A stretch of 64,000 nucleotides of DNA, from NCBI GenBank assembly GCA_036656615.1, contig JAVXHY010000001.1, positions 248,001 to 312,000 on the forward strand, read 5' to 3'. Position 1 is the stretch's first letter, and every line of letters starts with the position of its first letter. The translations under genes were made by a program, and so were the position numbers. The notes under the pieces are model-generated. The model was not told the origin of the DNA, made no database searches, and saw only the letters and a program-made list of their open reading frames with translations. Shown here in pieces: positions 6,590 to 16,471 of the stretch. This DNA is from CAUPWF01 sp036656615 (lineage in GTDB: Bacteria; Bacillota; Clostridia; Lachnospirales; Lachnospiraceae).

Positions 6590-8548
6590 TTATTCGCCTC
6601 CTAACAAAGCAATAAATTCGGTCTCTGAAATAATGGGAATTTCCAGCTCTCTCGCCTTTTTGTTCTTAGATGAGGATGAACTTCTATCATTATTAATCAG
6701 ATAATTTGTTTTAGAAGTGACGCTTCCAGTAACTTTACCGCCTCTGGTTTCTATAGTTTCCTTCAAGTCATTTCTATTAGCATAAAGTTCCACACTTCCA
6801 GTAATTACAAAATTGACTCCATTAAAGATTTGTTCTGCTACATTTATTTCTTTCGGAATTTCTAATTCCTGCAATATTTTTTTTAATTCCAAGACATTTG
6901 ATTCTTTCAAAAAATAATCTACAAAGGTTTGTGCAATTACATCACCTACACCATCAATCATATTTAGTTCCTCAACGGATGCAGAAATCATGCGATTTAT
7001 ATCATAATCAAAATCTTTACAAATCATCTTGGCATTTGCAAGTCCAATATTTGCAATGCCCAATCCATAAATCACCTTTGGTAAGGTGGTTTTCCTTGCT
7101 TTTTCAATACTAGCCTGTAAGTTCAAATAAGACTTTTCACCAAATCCTTCCATCTTTTGTATTTCTTCCATATGCTGCTTTAAATAAAAAATATCCGAAT
7201 AGGTCTTAATAAACCCCTTTCCAATTAGTTTCTCCAAAGTTGCTTCCGATAAACCTTCTATATTTAATGCATTACGACTTACAAATAAAGCAAATGACTT
7301 CAATTGTTTCACTTGACATTTTGGATTTACACAGTATAAAGCTTTCGCATTTGCAATCTGCTTTACCTCTGTTGCTCCCCCACAAACCGGGCATATGTTC
7401 GGAATATCCCTTACTCCACTTCTTGTATGATTTTCTGCTATTTGTGGAATAATCATATTTGCTTTGTACACCTCAATACAATCTCCCACTCCCAGCTCCA
7501 ATTCTTCCATAATACTTATATTATGAACACTTGCACGGCTTACCGTTGTGCCTTCTAATTCCACTGGTTCAAAAATAGCCACCGGATTAATTAACCCCGT
7601 TCTAGACGGACTCCATTCCACTTCTAAAAGATTGGTTTTCTTTTGTTCATCCGCCCATTTAAATGCAAAAGAGTCCCTTGGAAATTTAGCTGTATTTCCT
7701 AGACTTTCACCATAAGCAATATCATCATAAACAAATACCAATCCATCCGATGGCAAATCATTGTCTATAATATGTGTCTCAAAATAATCCATTCTCTCTT
7801 CTAAACTATCCTCACTCACTTCATAATGCTCTACAACCGCAAAGCCTTGTTTGCTAAGCCAGTTTAATTGCTGATTTCTAGAATTATTAAAATCTGTTCC
7901 ACTAGCTTGTACCAAAGCAAAGGCATAAAATTTCACATTTCTTTTAGCCGTTATCTCATTATTTAATTGCCTGACAGAACCACTGCAAAGATTCCTTGGG
8001 TTCTTATATTTGGCATCTATTTCTTCTATTTCTATGTTGATTTTCTTGAAATCCGAGTAGCCAATAACTGCCTCTCCTCGAAGTATCAGTTCTCCTTGAT
8101 AAGGAATATGAAGTGGCAGATTCTTAAATGCTTTTGCATTATTTGTAATGACTTCTCCTATTTCTCCATTTCCACGAGTAACCGCTTTTGCAAGTGTCCC
8201 ATTATGATAAGTTAATACAATCGTAAGGCCATCCAATTTCCATGAAATAACCGCTTTTTGATTACCTATAAATTCTTTTAAACGTCCAATATCTTTTGTT
8301 TTATCTAAGGATAGCATAGGTTTTTCATGATGTTCTTTCGGTAATTCACTTAATACTTCATAACCAACATTTACCGTTGGACTGGCTGCCAGGGTCATAC
8401 CAAGCGACTTCTCTAATCCCACTAATTCATCATATAATTTATCATATTCCAGATTACTCATCAGTTCATCTTTATCTTGATAATATACTCTTCCAGCATT
8501 ATTTAATAACTCTACTAATTCCTGCATTCTTTCTTTCTGTTGTTTCAT
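6590..8548 (-). CDS. ligA: NAD+-dependent DNA ligase
   Basis: A 652-residue LigA that seals nicks using NAD+. Order of domains: Ia (1-60), adenylation domain with catalytic Lys104 in SWKLDG, OB fold, a four-Cys zinc finger (CPVC ... CVNPKC), helix-hairpin-helix repeats (about 425-565), and a C-terminal BRCT domain (about 575-652, starting NGVNFVITG). The length is near the usual 665-670. SD AGGAG is 5 bases before the ATG, which follows the rluF stop by one base. The N-terminal Ia domain is clear but the sequence is fairly divergent, so a second ligase copy elsewhere in the genome is possible. Confidence 0.93.
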   Translation of the reverse strand: MKQQKERMQELVELLNNAGRVYYQDKDELMSNLEYDKLYDELVGLEKSLGMTLAASPTVNVGYEVLSELPKEHHEKPMLSLDKTKDIGRLKEFIGNQKAVISWKLDGLTIVLTYHNGTLAKAVTRGNGEIGEVITNNAKAFKNLPLHIPYQGELILRGEAVIGYSDFKKINIEIEEIDAKYKNPRNLCSGSVRQLNNEITAKRNVKFYAFALVQASGTDFNNSRNQQLNWLSKQGFAVVEHYEVSEDSLEERMDYFETHIIDNDLPSDGLVFVYDDIAYGESLGNTAKFPRDSFAFKWADEQKKTNLLEVEWSPSRTGLINPVAIFEPVELEGTTVSRASVHNISIMEELELGVGDCIEVYKANMIIPQIAENHTRSGVRDIPNICPVCGGATEVKQIANAKALYCVNPKCQVKQLKSFALFVSRNALNIEGLSEATLEKLIGKGFIKTYSDIFYLKQHMEEIQKMEGFGEKSYLNLQASIEKARKTTLPKVIYGLGIANIGLANAKMICKDFDYDINRMISASVEELNMIDGVGDVIAQTFVDYFLKESNVLELKKILQELEIPKEINVAEQIFNGVNFVITGSVELYANRNDLKETIETRGGKVTGSVTSKTNYLINNDRSSSSSKNKKARELEIPIISETEFIALLGGE

Positions 8549-8549
8549 G

Positions 8550-9359
8550 CTATACTCCTATTATGGTTTTATTCGAGATATCGTTCCCAGGCTGATATTC
8601 TATAGTGTGATTCAGTTGTTTATATAAACATTCTAATTCTTGAGAAGTTACATCTCTATAGGCTCCTGGTTTTAGGTTACCCAATTCAATATTCATAATA
8701 CGTACACGTTCTAGCTTTTCTACTTTATATCCCAATGTTTCACACATTCTGCGTATCTGTCTGTTTAATCCTTGCGTCAAAATAATACGAAATTTAAATT
8801 TACCGATCTGCTCTACTATACACGGTCTGGTAATTTCATCTAAAATGACCACGTTGTGTTCTATTTTCTTAATATGAACTCCTATGGACATTTTTTTTAT
8901 AAAGTCCGAGGTAATTGGCCTGTGAACTGTCACTTTATATTCCTTTTCATGCCAGTTGGCTGCCCGCATCATTTGATTGATTATATCTCCATTATTCGTC
9001 ATTAACAGCAGACCTTCCGAGTCCTTATCAAGCCTTCCGATATAAGTAATTCGGCTTTTATAATTCAAATAATTAATAATGTTGTTTTTTGTTTTTTTTT
9101 CTTCCGTGCAAATAATGCCAATGGGCTTATTTACTGCAAGCATAATCAGTTCATTTTGTTGATGAACTACCTTATTTCTTACTCTCACTTCTTGGCCTGC
9201 ATTCACTCGCATACCAGTATCTGCCAATACTCCATCTACCATAACCAATTGTTGCTCAATTAATCTATCTGCTTCCCGTCGTGAACAAATACCATTTTCA
9301 CTTAAATATTTATTGATTCTTATGTTTTTATCCACTTCTTTACTCTCATTTTTCACCAT
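8550..9359 (-). CDS. rluF: 23S rRNA pseudouridine synthase, RluF/RsuA family
   Basis: A 269-residue pseudouridine synthase. An S4 RNA-binding domain opens it (RINKYLSENGICSRREADR, about 14-32). The catalytic Asp111 sits in GRLDKDSEGLLL, and EKEYKVTV and NRQIRRMCETLGY are typical of the RsuA/RluB/E/F group. The second motif and overall length fit RluF best, which modifies U2604 of 23S rRNA, but RluB-like activity cannot be excluded. It is the first gene of the rluF-ligA-crp unit; SD GGAG precedes the ATG. Confidence 0.85.
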   Translation of the reverse strand: MVKNESKEVDKNIRINKYLSENGICSRREADRLIEQQLVMVDGVLADTGMRVNAGQEVRVRNKVVHQQNELIMLAVNKPIGIICTEEKKTKNNIINYLNYKSRITYIGRLDKDSEGLLLMTNNGDIINQMMRAANWHEKEYKVTVHRPITSDFIKKMSIGVHIKKIEHNVVILDEITRPCIVEQIGKFKFRIILTQGLNRQIRRMCETLGYKVEKLERVRIMNIELGNLKPGAYRDVTSQELECLYKQLNHTIEYQPGNDISNKTIIGV

Positions 9360-9542
9360 AAACGCTCCATTAAATTATATATTTTTATCAGTTGCAAACC
9401 ATACAAAAATCATTGCAAAAATACTATAAATTACATTATTTATCATACTGTTTTCTAAATTAAAAGTCAATCTTGATAAACATTTCTCCGTACATTTATG
9501 CTATACTAATTATATGAAATAATAAAAGAAAGAGGATGCCTT

Positions 9543-10043
9543 ATGATTGCGTTGGAATTAATTGAAATCAAAGAAGCCATGTCGAAATTGCTGCTGTCTG
9601 ATACCTTTGATGCCTTTTTATTTATAGAAGGAACCATCACTACTTTTAATACCTTTTCTATTGATGGATACCTGAAAAAGGATTTTTTTGATTCTGAAGA
9701 GTGGGACACCCAGCTTGCAGAATCTGAATTTTCTATATGGAAAAATATGAGAGATTACTGTTTTTCAATTATAAAAGGAAAAAAAACACCTTTAGATTTT
9801 AAATTTGTATTTCGTCTATCCAAAGAAAATACTTCCAAATTATTAAAACAAGAAGGTCTGTCACTAACAGCAGAGGAAATTCAGGGACTTTATCTTAATA
9901 TAAAATTTGACGGCAAAAAATTAGAATGTATTACCGGCACCTCACTAAAAACTTTTACTTTAGACAAATCCTTAGATCATGCTTGGGATAATATGGTCCA
10001 AAAGTTCTTGAAACATCATGAAATACCTGTCTTGTCTTTATAA
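9543..10043 (+). CDS. Hypothetical protein (DUF5721-like)
   Basis: A 166-residue soluble protein with no signal peptide, membrane segment or metal motif. It begins MIALELIEIKEAMSKLLLSD and resembles small uncharacterised Lachnospiraceae proteins that I believe are annotated DUF5721; that family call is from memory. It lies alone between the rluF promoter region and htpG. SD AGAGG precedes the ATG, and TTGATA-18-TATGCT upstream is a candidate promoter. Function unknown. Confidence 0.7.
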   Translation: MIALELIEIKEAMSKLLLSDTFDAFLFIEGTITTFNTFSIDGYLKKDFFDSEEWDTQLAESEFSIWKNMRDYCFSIIKGKKTPLDFKFVFRLSKENTSKLLKQEGLSLTAEEIQGLYLNIKFDGKKLECITGTSLKTFTLDKSLDHAWDNMVQKFLKHHEIPVLSL

Positions 10044-10068
10044 AATTTTTATAATTTTTATATTTTTA

Positions 10069-10095
10069 TTAGCACTCATTTGCGAAGAGTGCTAA
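10069..10095. promoter_or_regulatory. CIRCE element (HrcA operator) upstream of htpG
   Basis: TTAGCACTC, nine bases, GAGTGCTAA: a perfect match to the CIRCE consensus bound by the heat-shock repressor HrcA. It ends 8 bases before the -35 of the htpG promoter at 10103. A TATAAT at 10050-10055 would place it just after a start site, but has a poor -35. Confidence 0.95.
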
Positions 10096-10102
10096 TTTTC
10101 TA

Positions 10103-10131
10103 TTGACTTTTATTTTAGTGGGTATTAATAT
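10103..10131 (+). promoter_or_regulatory. Promoter of htpG
   Basis: TTGACT at 10103-10108, 17 bases, TAATAT at 10126-10131; the start would be near 10138. CIRCE lies just upstream, centred near -56, an unusual position for a repressor site. Confidence 0.6.
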
Positions 10132-10197
10132 ATGTGTTAGGCAAGGCAGAAATCCAATATCTGCAAAAATAATATTAAAATAAAAGGAGTGTTATAT

Positions 10198-12261
10198 ATG
10201 ACAACAAAACATGGTAATCTTTCCATTCACAGCGAGAACATATTTCCCATTATTAAAAAATGGATGTATTCTGATCATGATATCTTTTTTCGTGAATTAA
10301 TCTCAAATGGCAGTGATGCTATTACAAAGTTAAAGAAACTAGAAATGATGGGTGAATACACCTTTCCAGAAAATTATAAATCAGAAATTCAAGTCATTGT
10401 CAATCCAGAAGAAAAGACTTTGAAATTCATCGATACAGGTCTTGGTATGACTGCTGATGAAGTAGAAGAATATATTACACAGATTGCATTTTCAGGTGCA
10501 ACTGAATTCTTAGAAAAATATAAAGGCAAGACCAATGATGACCAAATCATTGGACATTTTGGACTTGGTTTCTATTCTTCTTTCATGGTTGCAGATGAAG
10601 TTCATATTGATTCTTTATCTTATCAGGAAGGCTCCGTACCAGTTCATTGGACATGTGATGGCGGAACCGAATATGATATTCAAGACGGTAATAAAACTAC
10701 AGTAGGAACTGAAATCACTTTATTTCTAAATGAAGACAGTCTTGCATTCGCAAATGAATATCGTGCAAAAGAAGTTCTAGAAAAATATTGTTCCTTTATG
10801 CCTGTTGAAATCTTTTTATCAAAAGAAAATGCGGAACAGGAATTTGAAACGATACCAGAAGCAGAATTAATGGATGATGACGTTATAGTAGAACGTATTC
10901 ATGAAGAAGCAAAGATGGAAGAACAGGAAAACGAAGACGGCAAAAAAGAAATGGTAGAAGTATCTCCTGCTTGTGAAAAAGTTAAAATCAACAAGCGTCC
11001 TGTATCCATTAGTGATACTACTCCTCTTTGGGCAAAACATCCTAATGAATGTGAAAAAGAGGATTATATTAGTTTCTACCGTAAGGTATTTATGGATTAC
11101 AAAGAACCCTTATTTTGGATCCACTTAAATATGGATTATCCATTTCATTTGAAAGGGATCCTATATTTTCCAAAGATTAATACAGAATATGAATCCATTG
11201 AAGGAAAAATCAAATTATATAATAATCAAGTATTTATTGCTGATAATATCAAAGAAGTTATTCCTGAATTTCTTATGCTATTAAAAGGTGTTATTGATTG
11301 TCCTGATTTACCATTAAATGTATCTCGTAGTGCTTTACAAAATGATGGATTTGTAAACAAGATTTCAGATTATATCTCCAAGAAAGTAGCAGATAAACTT
11401 TCCGGGATGTGCAAAACAGATAGAGAAGCTTATGAGAAATATTGGGATGATATCAGTCCATTTATCAAATTTGGCTGCTTAAAGGATGATAAATTCTGCG
11501 ATAAAATGAGTGACTTTATTTTATTTAAAAATATTGATAGCAAATATTTGACATTGAAAGATTATTTAAATGAGGACAGCGAAGATACGACTGTTGAGCC
11601 TACTGAAAAAGACACGGATTCGGCACCGGATGAAGACGAAAAAGAAATTGAAAAAACTACCATTTATTATGTAACTGATGAACAACAGCAAAGTCAATAT
11701 ATTAATATGTTCAAAGAAGAAGGTTTGGATGCTGTTATTCTTACGCATAACATTGACACTCCTTTCATTACACAGCTAGAGCAACGAAATGAAACTGTAA
11801 AGTTTCAACGTATCGATGCAGATTTGACCGAAGATTTTAAAGAAGATATGTCCGAAGATGATCAAAAATCACTGGAAGAAAAAACCACAACTCTAACTGA
11901 AGTATTTAGAAAAGCTTTAAATAAAGAAAAGCTAGAAGTAAAAGTAGAATCTCTGAAAAATGCCAATATTGCATCCATGGTAACTGCTTCCGAAGAGGGA
12001 CGCCGTATGCAGGAAATGATGAAGATGTACAGTATGTCAGGCATGGATTCAGGTATGTTTGGCAATGATGTAACACTGGTACTTAATGCAAATCATCCAT
12101 TAGTAAAATATGTATTAGAACATAAAGATACAGAAAATACTCCTATGTTCTGCCAACAACTATATGATTTAGCAATATTAAGCCACAAGCCATTAGCTTC
12201 TGAAGAAATGACGAAATTCATTGCAAGAAGTAATGAAATCATGCTATTGTTAACAAAATAA
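10198..12261 (+). CDS. htpG: Hsp90-family chaperone HtpG
   Basis: A 687-residue Hsp90. The N-terminal GHKL ATPase shows ELISNGSDAITKL, DTGLGMTADE and GHFGLGFYSSF. The middle domain has YFPKI, PLNVSRS (client and ATP-arginine region). The C-terminal dimer domain is present. An acidic insert (about 460-485, rich in Asp/Glu/Thr) makes it longer than E. coli HtpG (624). The start is the ATG at 10198: the earlier in-frame GTG at 10189 overlaps the SD AAGGAG at 10184-10189. It is monocistronic, under a CIRCE element, with a strong terminator 5 bases after the stop. Confidence 0.95.
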   Translation: MTTKHGNLSIHSENIFPIIKKWMYSDHDIFFRELISNGSDAITKLKKLEMMGEYTFPENYKSEIQVIVNPEEKTLKFIDTGLGMTADEVEEYITQIAFSGATEFLEKYKGKTNDDQIIGHFGLGFYSSFMVADEVHIDSLSYQEGSVPVHWTCDGGTEYDIQDGNKTTVGTEITLFLNEDSLAFANEYRAKEVLEKYCSFMPVEIFLSKENAEQEFETIPEAELMDDDVIVERIHEEAKMEEQENEDGKKEMVEVSPACEKVKINKRPVSISDTTPLWAKHPNECEKEDYISFYRKVFMDYKEPLFWIHLNMDYPFHLKGILYFPKINTEYESIEGKIKLYNNQVFIADNIKEVIPEFLMLLKGVIDCPDLPLNVSRSALQNDGFVNKISDYISKKVADKLSGMCKTDREAYEKYWDDISPFIKFGCLKDDKFCDKMSDFILFKNIDSKYLTLKDYLNEDSEDTTVEPTEKDTDSAPDEDEKEIEKTTIYYVTDEQQQSQYINMFKEEGLDAVILTHNIDTPFITQLEQRNETVKFQRIDADLTEDFKEDMSEDDQKSLEEKTTTLTEVFRKALNKEKLEVKVESLKNANIASMVTASEEGRRMQEMMKMYSMSGMDSGMFGNDVTLVLNANHPLVKYVLEHKDTENTPMFCQQLYDLAILSHKPLASEEMTKFIARSNEIMLLLTK

Positions 12262-12266
12262 TAAAT

Positions 12267-12304
12267 AAAACCCCCCTTTTGCATAACAACAAAAGGGGGT
12301 TTTT
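12267..12304. terminator. Bidirectional terminator between htpG and the ABC exporter
   Basis: Stem AAAACCCCC-CTTTT / AAAAGGGGGTTTT with a 10-base loop; T-runs on both strands serve the convergent genes. Confidence 0.9.
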
Positions 12305-12315
12305 ATTTGCGAAAA

Positions 12316-15300
12316 TCACTCTACACTTTTCAAAGACTCTACCATATCAATTTTCTTTAATTTATAATACATTACCGCATTAACAAACAAAGAGAATCCC
12401 ACTGTAAATAATGTGCTATATACAAAGCTTGGAAAATCAATATTTCTGCCGAACATAACATCTTCTATCTCTACTGTTGCAACTACAAATCTGTGTAATA
12501 CTTTTCCAAGTAAACAACCCGCTCCGCAACCAATAAAAGTTAATAAAATATTTTCACGATACACATAAGCTGCAACTTCTATATCATAAAATCCCAAGAC
12601 CTTTATAGTTGCCAATTCGCGTTTCCGTTCATTAATATTAATGGTATTTAAATTATAAAGTACAACAAAGGCCAACATCCCTGCTGAAATAATTAATACT
12701 ACAATAACAATATTCAAGCTTCCAAGCATATCACTTAATTGCCCTTCTATATTGCTGGTATAACTTACATTTAGAACTCCTTGATTTTTCAGAAGATTCT
12801 CTCCAATCTGTAAATTCTCCTGTTGAGTACTTTCATTTGTCTCTAGTAATACACCATTGTATTTTGGTGCTTCACCCTTTAATGACTGGTATAAACCCGG
12901 TGTCATATACAAATAATGTCCCATATAGTTTTCACAGACTGCTGATATTTTCACTTCCTTTTTTATACCATCTCCTAGGTCAACATCAATTTTATCCCCT
13001 GCCTTTTTATTGAAAATCCTACTTGCTTTTTCTGTCAATATGACTCCATCTTCTTTTAGATGATATTTTTTATTATCCTTTCTATCCTTGAAAACAATAA
13101 ACTGATTGATATTCTTACTATCTTTGGGAATACATAAGTACACATCTTTATTCTTACTTCCACTTCCAATACTTACACTTTTCATCAATATCTCTGTATA
13201 ATCCGATATCTGATCTTCCTTTTCTAAATACACATTCAGCTGATCCTTCTCTTCCTGTGTAACATCATCTTTTAGAAATGCTGTTTCATCATACAAATTG
13301 ATTTGTCCATATTGAATATCCGCAATCCCTAAGATTGCATCCTTAAGACCAAACCCAACTAACATCAATGCCATACATCCACCAATTCCAAAAACTGTCA
13401 TAAAAAAGCGTTTCTTATAACGGAATAAATTGCGCATAGTTGACTTCCATGTAAAATTTAATCGATTCCAAATAAACGTTATTCTTTCTAATATAATTCG
13501 CTTACCTTTTTTCGGCGTTGGTGGCCGCATAAGAACTGCCGGCTGTGCTGCTAACTCTGCATAGCAAGACATCATGGTTGCCACTACGGTACAAGACACT
13601 GCTGCTACTGTTGCCATGACTGCATATTGCAGATTATATGGAATTTCAATATTAGGAAGATTTTCATACATAATCTTATAAGCAAATACAATTACATAAG
13701 GCAATACCTTTTCACCAATTAAGACACCCACTGCACTTCCGCCTACTGTTGCTAGCAGTGCATAATATAGGTATTTTTTCGCAATAGAAAGCTTACTATA
13801 CCCTAATGCCTTTAAGGTTCCAATCTGGGTTCTTTGTTCCTCCACCATTCGTGTCATAGATGTAAGACTGATCAAAGCTGCAACTAGGAAGAATATAATT
13901 GGAAATACCAATCCAATTGCCCTCATGCGGTCTGCATTTTCACCATAACCAGTATAGTCCGAAGAGAAATTACGATCCTTTACATACCATTTTGGAACTT
14001 CTATTTCTTCTACTTTTTTCTTTGCATCTGCTACTTTTTTCTCTCCATCTGCTATTTTATCATCAGCCTCTTTTTTTGCCTTATCATACTCTGCTTTTCC
14101 CTTTTGGTAATCTGCCTCTCCCTGGATGATATCCTTTTCTGCCGCATCTAATTCGGTCTGCTTTCCTGTTAATTCCGTCCATCCATTATTAATCTGGGTC
14201 TGACCGCTATTGATTTGATTCAATGCTGCATTTAACTGTGCCTGGCTTTCATCAATCCGAATTTTCGCCTGTTCAATTGCAGCTTCTCCCTGGGATAACT
14301 GGGCTTTTGCCTGTTCTATGGCTCCTTTTTGCGTATTCCACTGCACTTCACCTGCATCTAAAGCTGCTTTCATCTGTGCTAGAGCTTCCGGTGGTGCTAC
14401 GCCTACAAGTGCCTGATATTGTGCCCACTGTTCATCTAATCCAGCTCTTCCTTCCTTTAGCTGTCTTTCACCTTCCATTATCTGTGCTGTTGCTTTGGAA
14501 GATTCTTCATTGTATTTTGCCACCTGGGTATTTAGTTCCCGAATCCCAACATTGAGTTGATTAATTCCATCTTCATACTGATTCTTAGCCACATCAATGT
14601 CTTTTTGATTTTTGTTCAGGGTATTTTTTGCTTCCTGAATGGCATTTTTACCATCCTGTAACTTTGTTCTTCCATCCTGTAACTTTACATCTGCATCAGC
14701 AAGCTCCTGATTTGCTTTAGAAAGTTCTGTATCCGCTTTGGTCTTTCCATCTGCTAACTCTTTCTCTGCATCTTGAATCTTTATTTCTGCATCTGCCACT
14801 AGACTTTCCCGTCTTATATTGCTTCTTTCTTTTTTGATACTTTTCACACGATCCAGAACCTCTTGTACTGCCGTTTCATAAGGGCTGGTAAATGCTGTTA
14901 ATTCTTTTGCCCCCACCACAGAAATATCCAAATCAGTATAAACATCTTGTGTAAAACCCTTATTTGATAAATACACAAATCCTACTACTTCACCTGTGCC
15001 TATGGAACTGCTTCCCCTGTTATAGGATATATAATTGGGACTACTTCCAATCCCAACGATTTTATATTTATTAGCAGCTAATGTATCTTCTAATTGGTCT
15101 TCATTTCCACTTTCAAAAACAATCCAATCTCCTAATTTAAAACCAGATTTTTCCATAAACTTATTATCAATAAGGCACTCATTATTTTTCTCTGGAAGTC
15201 TTCCCTTATCAACAGTGAGTTGATTCAACTTGTCTGTTAAACTCATAACATGCAGCACTTTTTGGCTATTCTTTACATTACAAATAACATCTGTACTGTG

Positions 15301-15567
15301 CACCCCTTCTACGGTATCTACTCCATCTAATTTAGAAACGGCTTCTATATCCTCATTTGTTAATCCTAATGTACCTAAAATCTTAATATCATAATAATTG
15401 TGTTCATCAAAATAAGCATCTCCTGAATAACGAATATCCGGTTCTGATGCACGAATCCCTGAAAAAAAAGCCACACCAAGTGCTACGATAAAAAGAATAG
15501 ATAAAAACCGTCCTCTTGTCTTTACAATTTCCATGTAAAAATCTTTTCTCAACGCACTTTTCTTCAT
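12316..15567 (-). CDS. Large FtsX/MacB-type ABC exporter permease with coiled coil
   Basis: A roughly 1,083-residue permease. One membrane segment near 20-40 leads into an outside domain, then a long Lys/Glu/Ala/Gln-rich coiled coil (about 250-525, many QxxL, KDxI and ADAE repeats). Three membrane spans follow (about 550-690) carrying the FtsX motif around RTQIGTLKALGYSK. A second half begins near 735 with further spans at the end (KRELATIKVLGFY). This double-FtsX layout with a long extracellular coil is known in Firmicutes exporters of lipids or peptides next to one ATPase; the substrate is unknown. The start was set at 15567 (MKKSALRKD), though an ATG 15 bases upstream is possible. The ATPase stop lies 9 bases before. 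Confidence 0.85.
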   Translation of the reverse strand: MKKSALRKDFYMEIVKTRGRFLSILFIVALGVAFFSGIRASEPDIRYSGDAYFDEHNYYDIKILGTLGLTNEDIEAVSKLDGVDTVEGVHSTDVICNVKNSQKVLHVMSLTDKLNQLTVDKGRLPEKNNECLIDNKFMEKSGFKLGDWIVFESGNEDQLEDTLAANKYKIVGIGSSPNYISYNRGSSSIGTGEVVGFVYLSNKGFTQDVYTDLDISVVGAKELTAFTSPYETAVQEVLDRVKSIKKERSNIRRESLVADAEIKIQDAEKELADGKTKADTELSKANQELADADVKLQDGRTKLQDGKNAIQEAKNTLNKNQKDIDVAKNQYEDGINQLNVGIRELNTQVAKYNEESSKATAQIMEGERQLKEGRAGLDEQWAQYQALVGVAPPEALAQMKAALDAGEVQWNTQKGAIEQAKAQLSQGEAAIEQAKIRIDESQAQLNAALNQINSGQTQINNGWTELTGKQTELDAAEKDIIQGEADYQKGKAEYDKAKKEADDKIADGEKKVADAKKKVEEIEVPKWYVKDRNFSSDYTGYGENADRMRAIGLVFPIIFFLVAALISLTSMTRMVEEQRTQIGTLKALGYSKLSIAKKYLYYALLATVGGSAVGVLIGEKVLPYVIVFAYKIMYENLPNIEIPYNLQYAVMATVAAVSCTVVATMMSCYAELAAQPAVLMRPPTPKKGKRIILERITFIWNRLNFTWKSTMRNLFRYKKRFFMTVFGIGGCMALMLVGFGLKDAILGIADIQYGQINLYDETAFLKDDVTQEEKDQLNVYLEKEDQISDYTEILMKSVSIGSGSKNKDVYLCIPKDSKNINQFIVFKDRKDNKKYHLKEDGVILTEKASRIFNKKAGDKIDVDLGDGIKKEVKISAVCENYMGHYLYMTPGLYQSLKGEAPKYNGVLLETNESTQQENLQIGENLLKNQGVLNVSYTSNIEGQLSDMLGSLNIVIVVLIISAGMLAFVVLYNLNTININERKRELATIKVLGFYDIEVAAYVYRENILLTFIGCGAGCLLGKVLHRFVVATVEIEDVMFGRNIDFPSFVYSTLFTVGFSLFVNAVMYYKLKKIDMVESLKSVE

Positions 15568-15575
15568 ATAACAAC

Positions 15576-16280
15576 CTACCATTCTATAGTATCCACTGAT
15601 ACCGGATTTTCATTTTCTGAAATTTTAGAAACCTTGCCATTTTTAATATGAATTACTCGATCTGCCATTGGTGCTATGGCAGTATTATGGGTAATTAATA
15701 TCACTGTCATCCCCTGCTTTCTACAAGTATCCTGTAACAGCTTTAAAATTGCTTTACCTGTGTTATAATCTAAGGCTCCCGTTGGTTCATCACAAAGCAA
15801 AAGCTTTGGATTCTTTGCAAGAGCTCTTGCAATTGCCACTCTTTGCTGCTCACCACCAGATAACTGAGCCGGGAAATTATTCAGCCGTTCTCCCAACCCA
15901 ACATCATGCAGTACATCCTTTGCATCCAATGGCTCTTTGCAAATCTGAAGAGCAAGTTCCACATTTTCAAGTGCTGTAAGATTCGGTATTAAATTATAAA
16001 ATTGAAATACAAATCCAATATCATCTCTTCGATAGGAGGTCAACTGCCTGGAACTGTAATTTGTAATATTACGTCCATCCACTAGAATCTCACCTGCTGT
16101 TGCAGTATCCATACCACCCAAGATATTGAGCACTGTGGTCTTACCCGCTCCACTTGGTCCAACAACTACCGCAAATTCTCCTTTTGTAATAGAAAAATCA
16201 ATACCTGCAGCAGCGGCTATCTCAACATCGCCCATTTGATATATCTTTGTGACAGACTCTAACTTTACGAAATCATCCAT
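15576..16280 (-). CDS. ABC exporter ATPase (MacB/LolD type)
   Basis: A 234-residue ATP-binding subunit. Walker A GPSGAGKTT (about 42-50), Q-loop FVFQFYNLIPNLTALEN, signature LSGGEQQRVAIARAL, Walker B LLCDEPTGALD and switch His (LITHN) are all intact. The PTGALD motif is typical of LolD/MacB ATPases that drive mechanotransmission-type FtsX permeases. It lies first in the operon, with the permease only 9 bases on. A promoter is seen at 16334-16363. No histidine kinase or regulator is beside it, so resistance to a specific antibiotic is not implied. Confidence 0.93.
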   Translation of the reverse strand: MDDFVKLESVTKIYQMGDVEIAAAAGIDFSITKGEFAVVVGPSGAGKTTVLNILGGMDTATAGEILVDGRNITNYSSRQLTSYRRDDIGFVFQFYNLIPNLTALENVELALQICKEPLDAKDVLHDVGLGERLNNFPAQLSGGEQQRVAIARALAKNPKLLLCDEPTGALDYNTGKAILKLLQDTCRKQGMTVILITHNTAIAPMADRVIHIKNGKVSKISENENPVSVDTIEW

Positions 16281-16333
16281 TATTATTCAATCCTTCCATA
16301 GCTGTCTTATAATTATATTTCATACTTTATTCT

Positions 16334-16363
16334 ATTATAATGAGTTTCACTACTAAAAGGCAA
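16334..16363 (-). promoter_or_regulatory. Promoter of the ABC exporter operon
   Basis: On the minus strand TTGCCT (16358-16363), an 18-base spacer, and TATAAT (16334-16339), about 50 bases before the ATPase start. Confidence 0.55.
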
Positions 16364-16471
16364 CTCTTTTCACTATATATTCACGAACTTTATAATTATA
16401 GCTGTAATTTTTTTATTTTATTGGTATAATGTACTAGTAACTATACAATATTTTAAAATTGGAGGGTTGAT

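Noticed and set aside
13899..14555. Leu/Pro-rich plus-strand frames inside the ABC permease
   Set aside because: Antisense shadows of the coiled-coil segment, without start signals.
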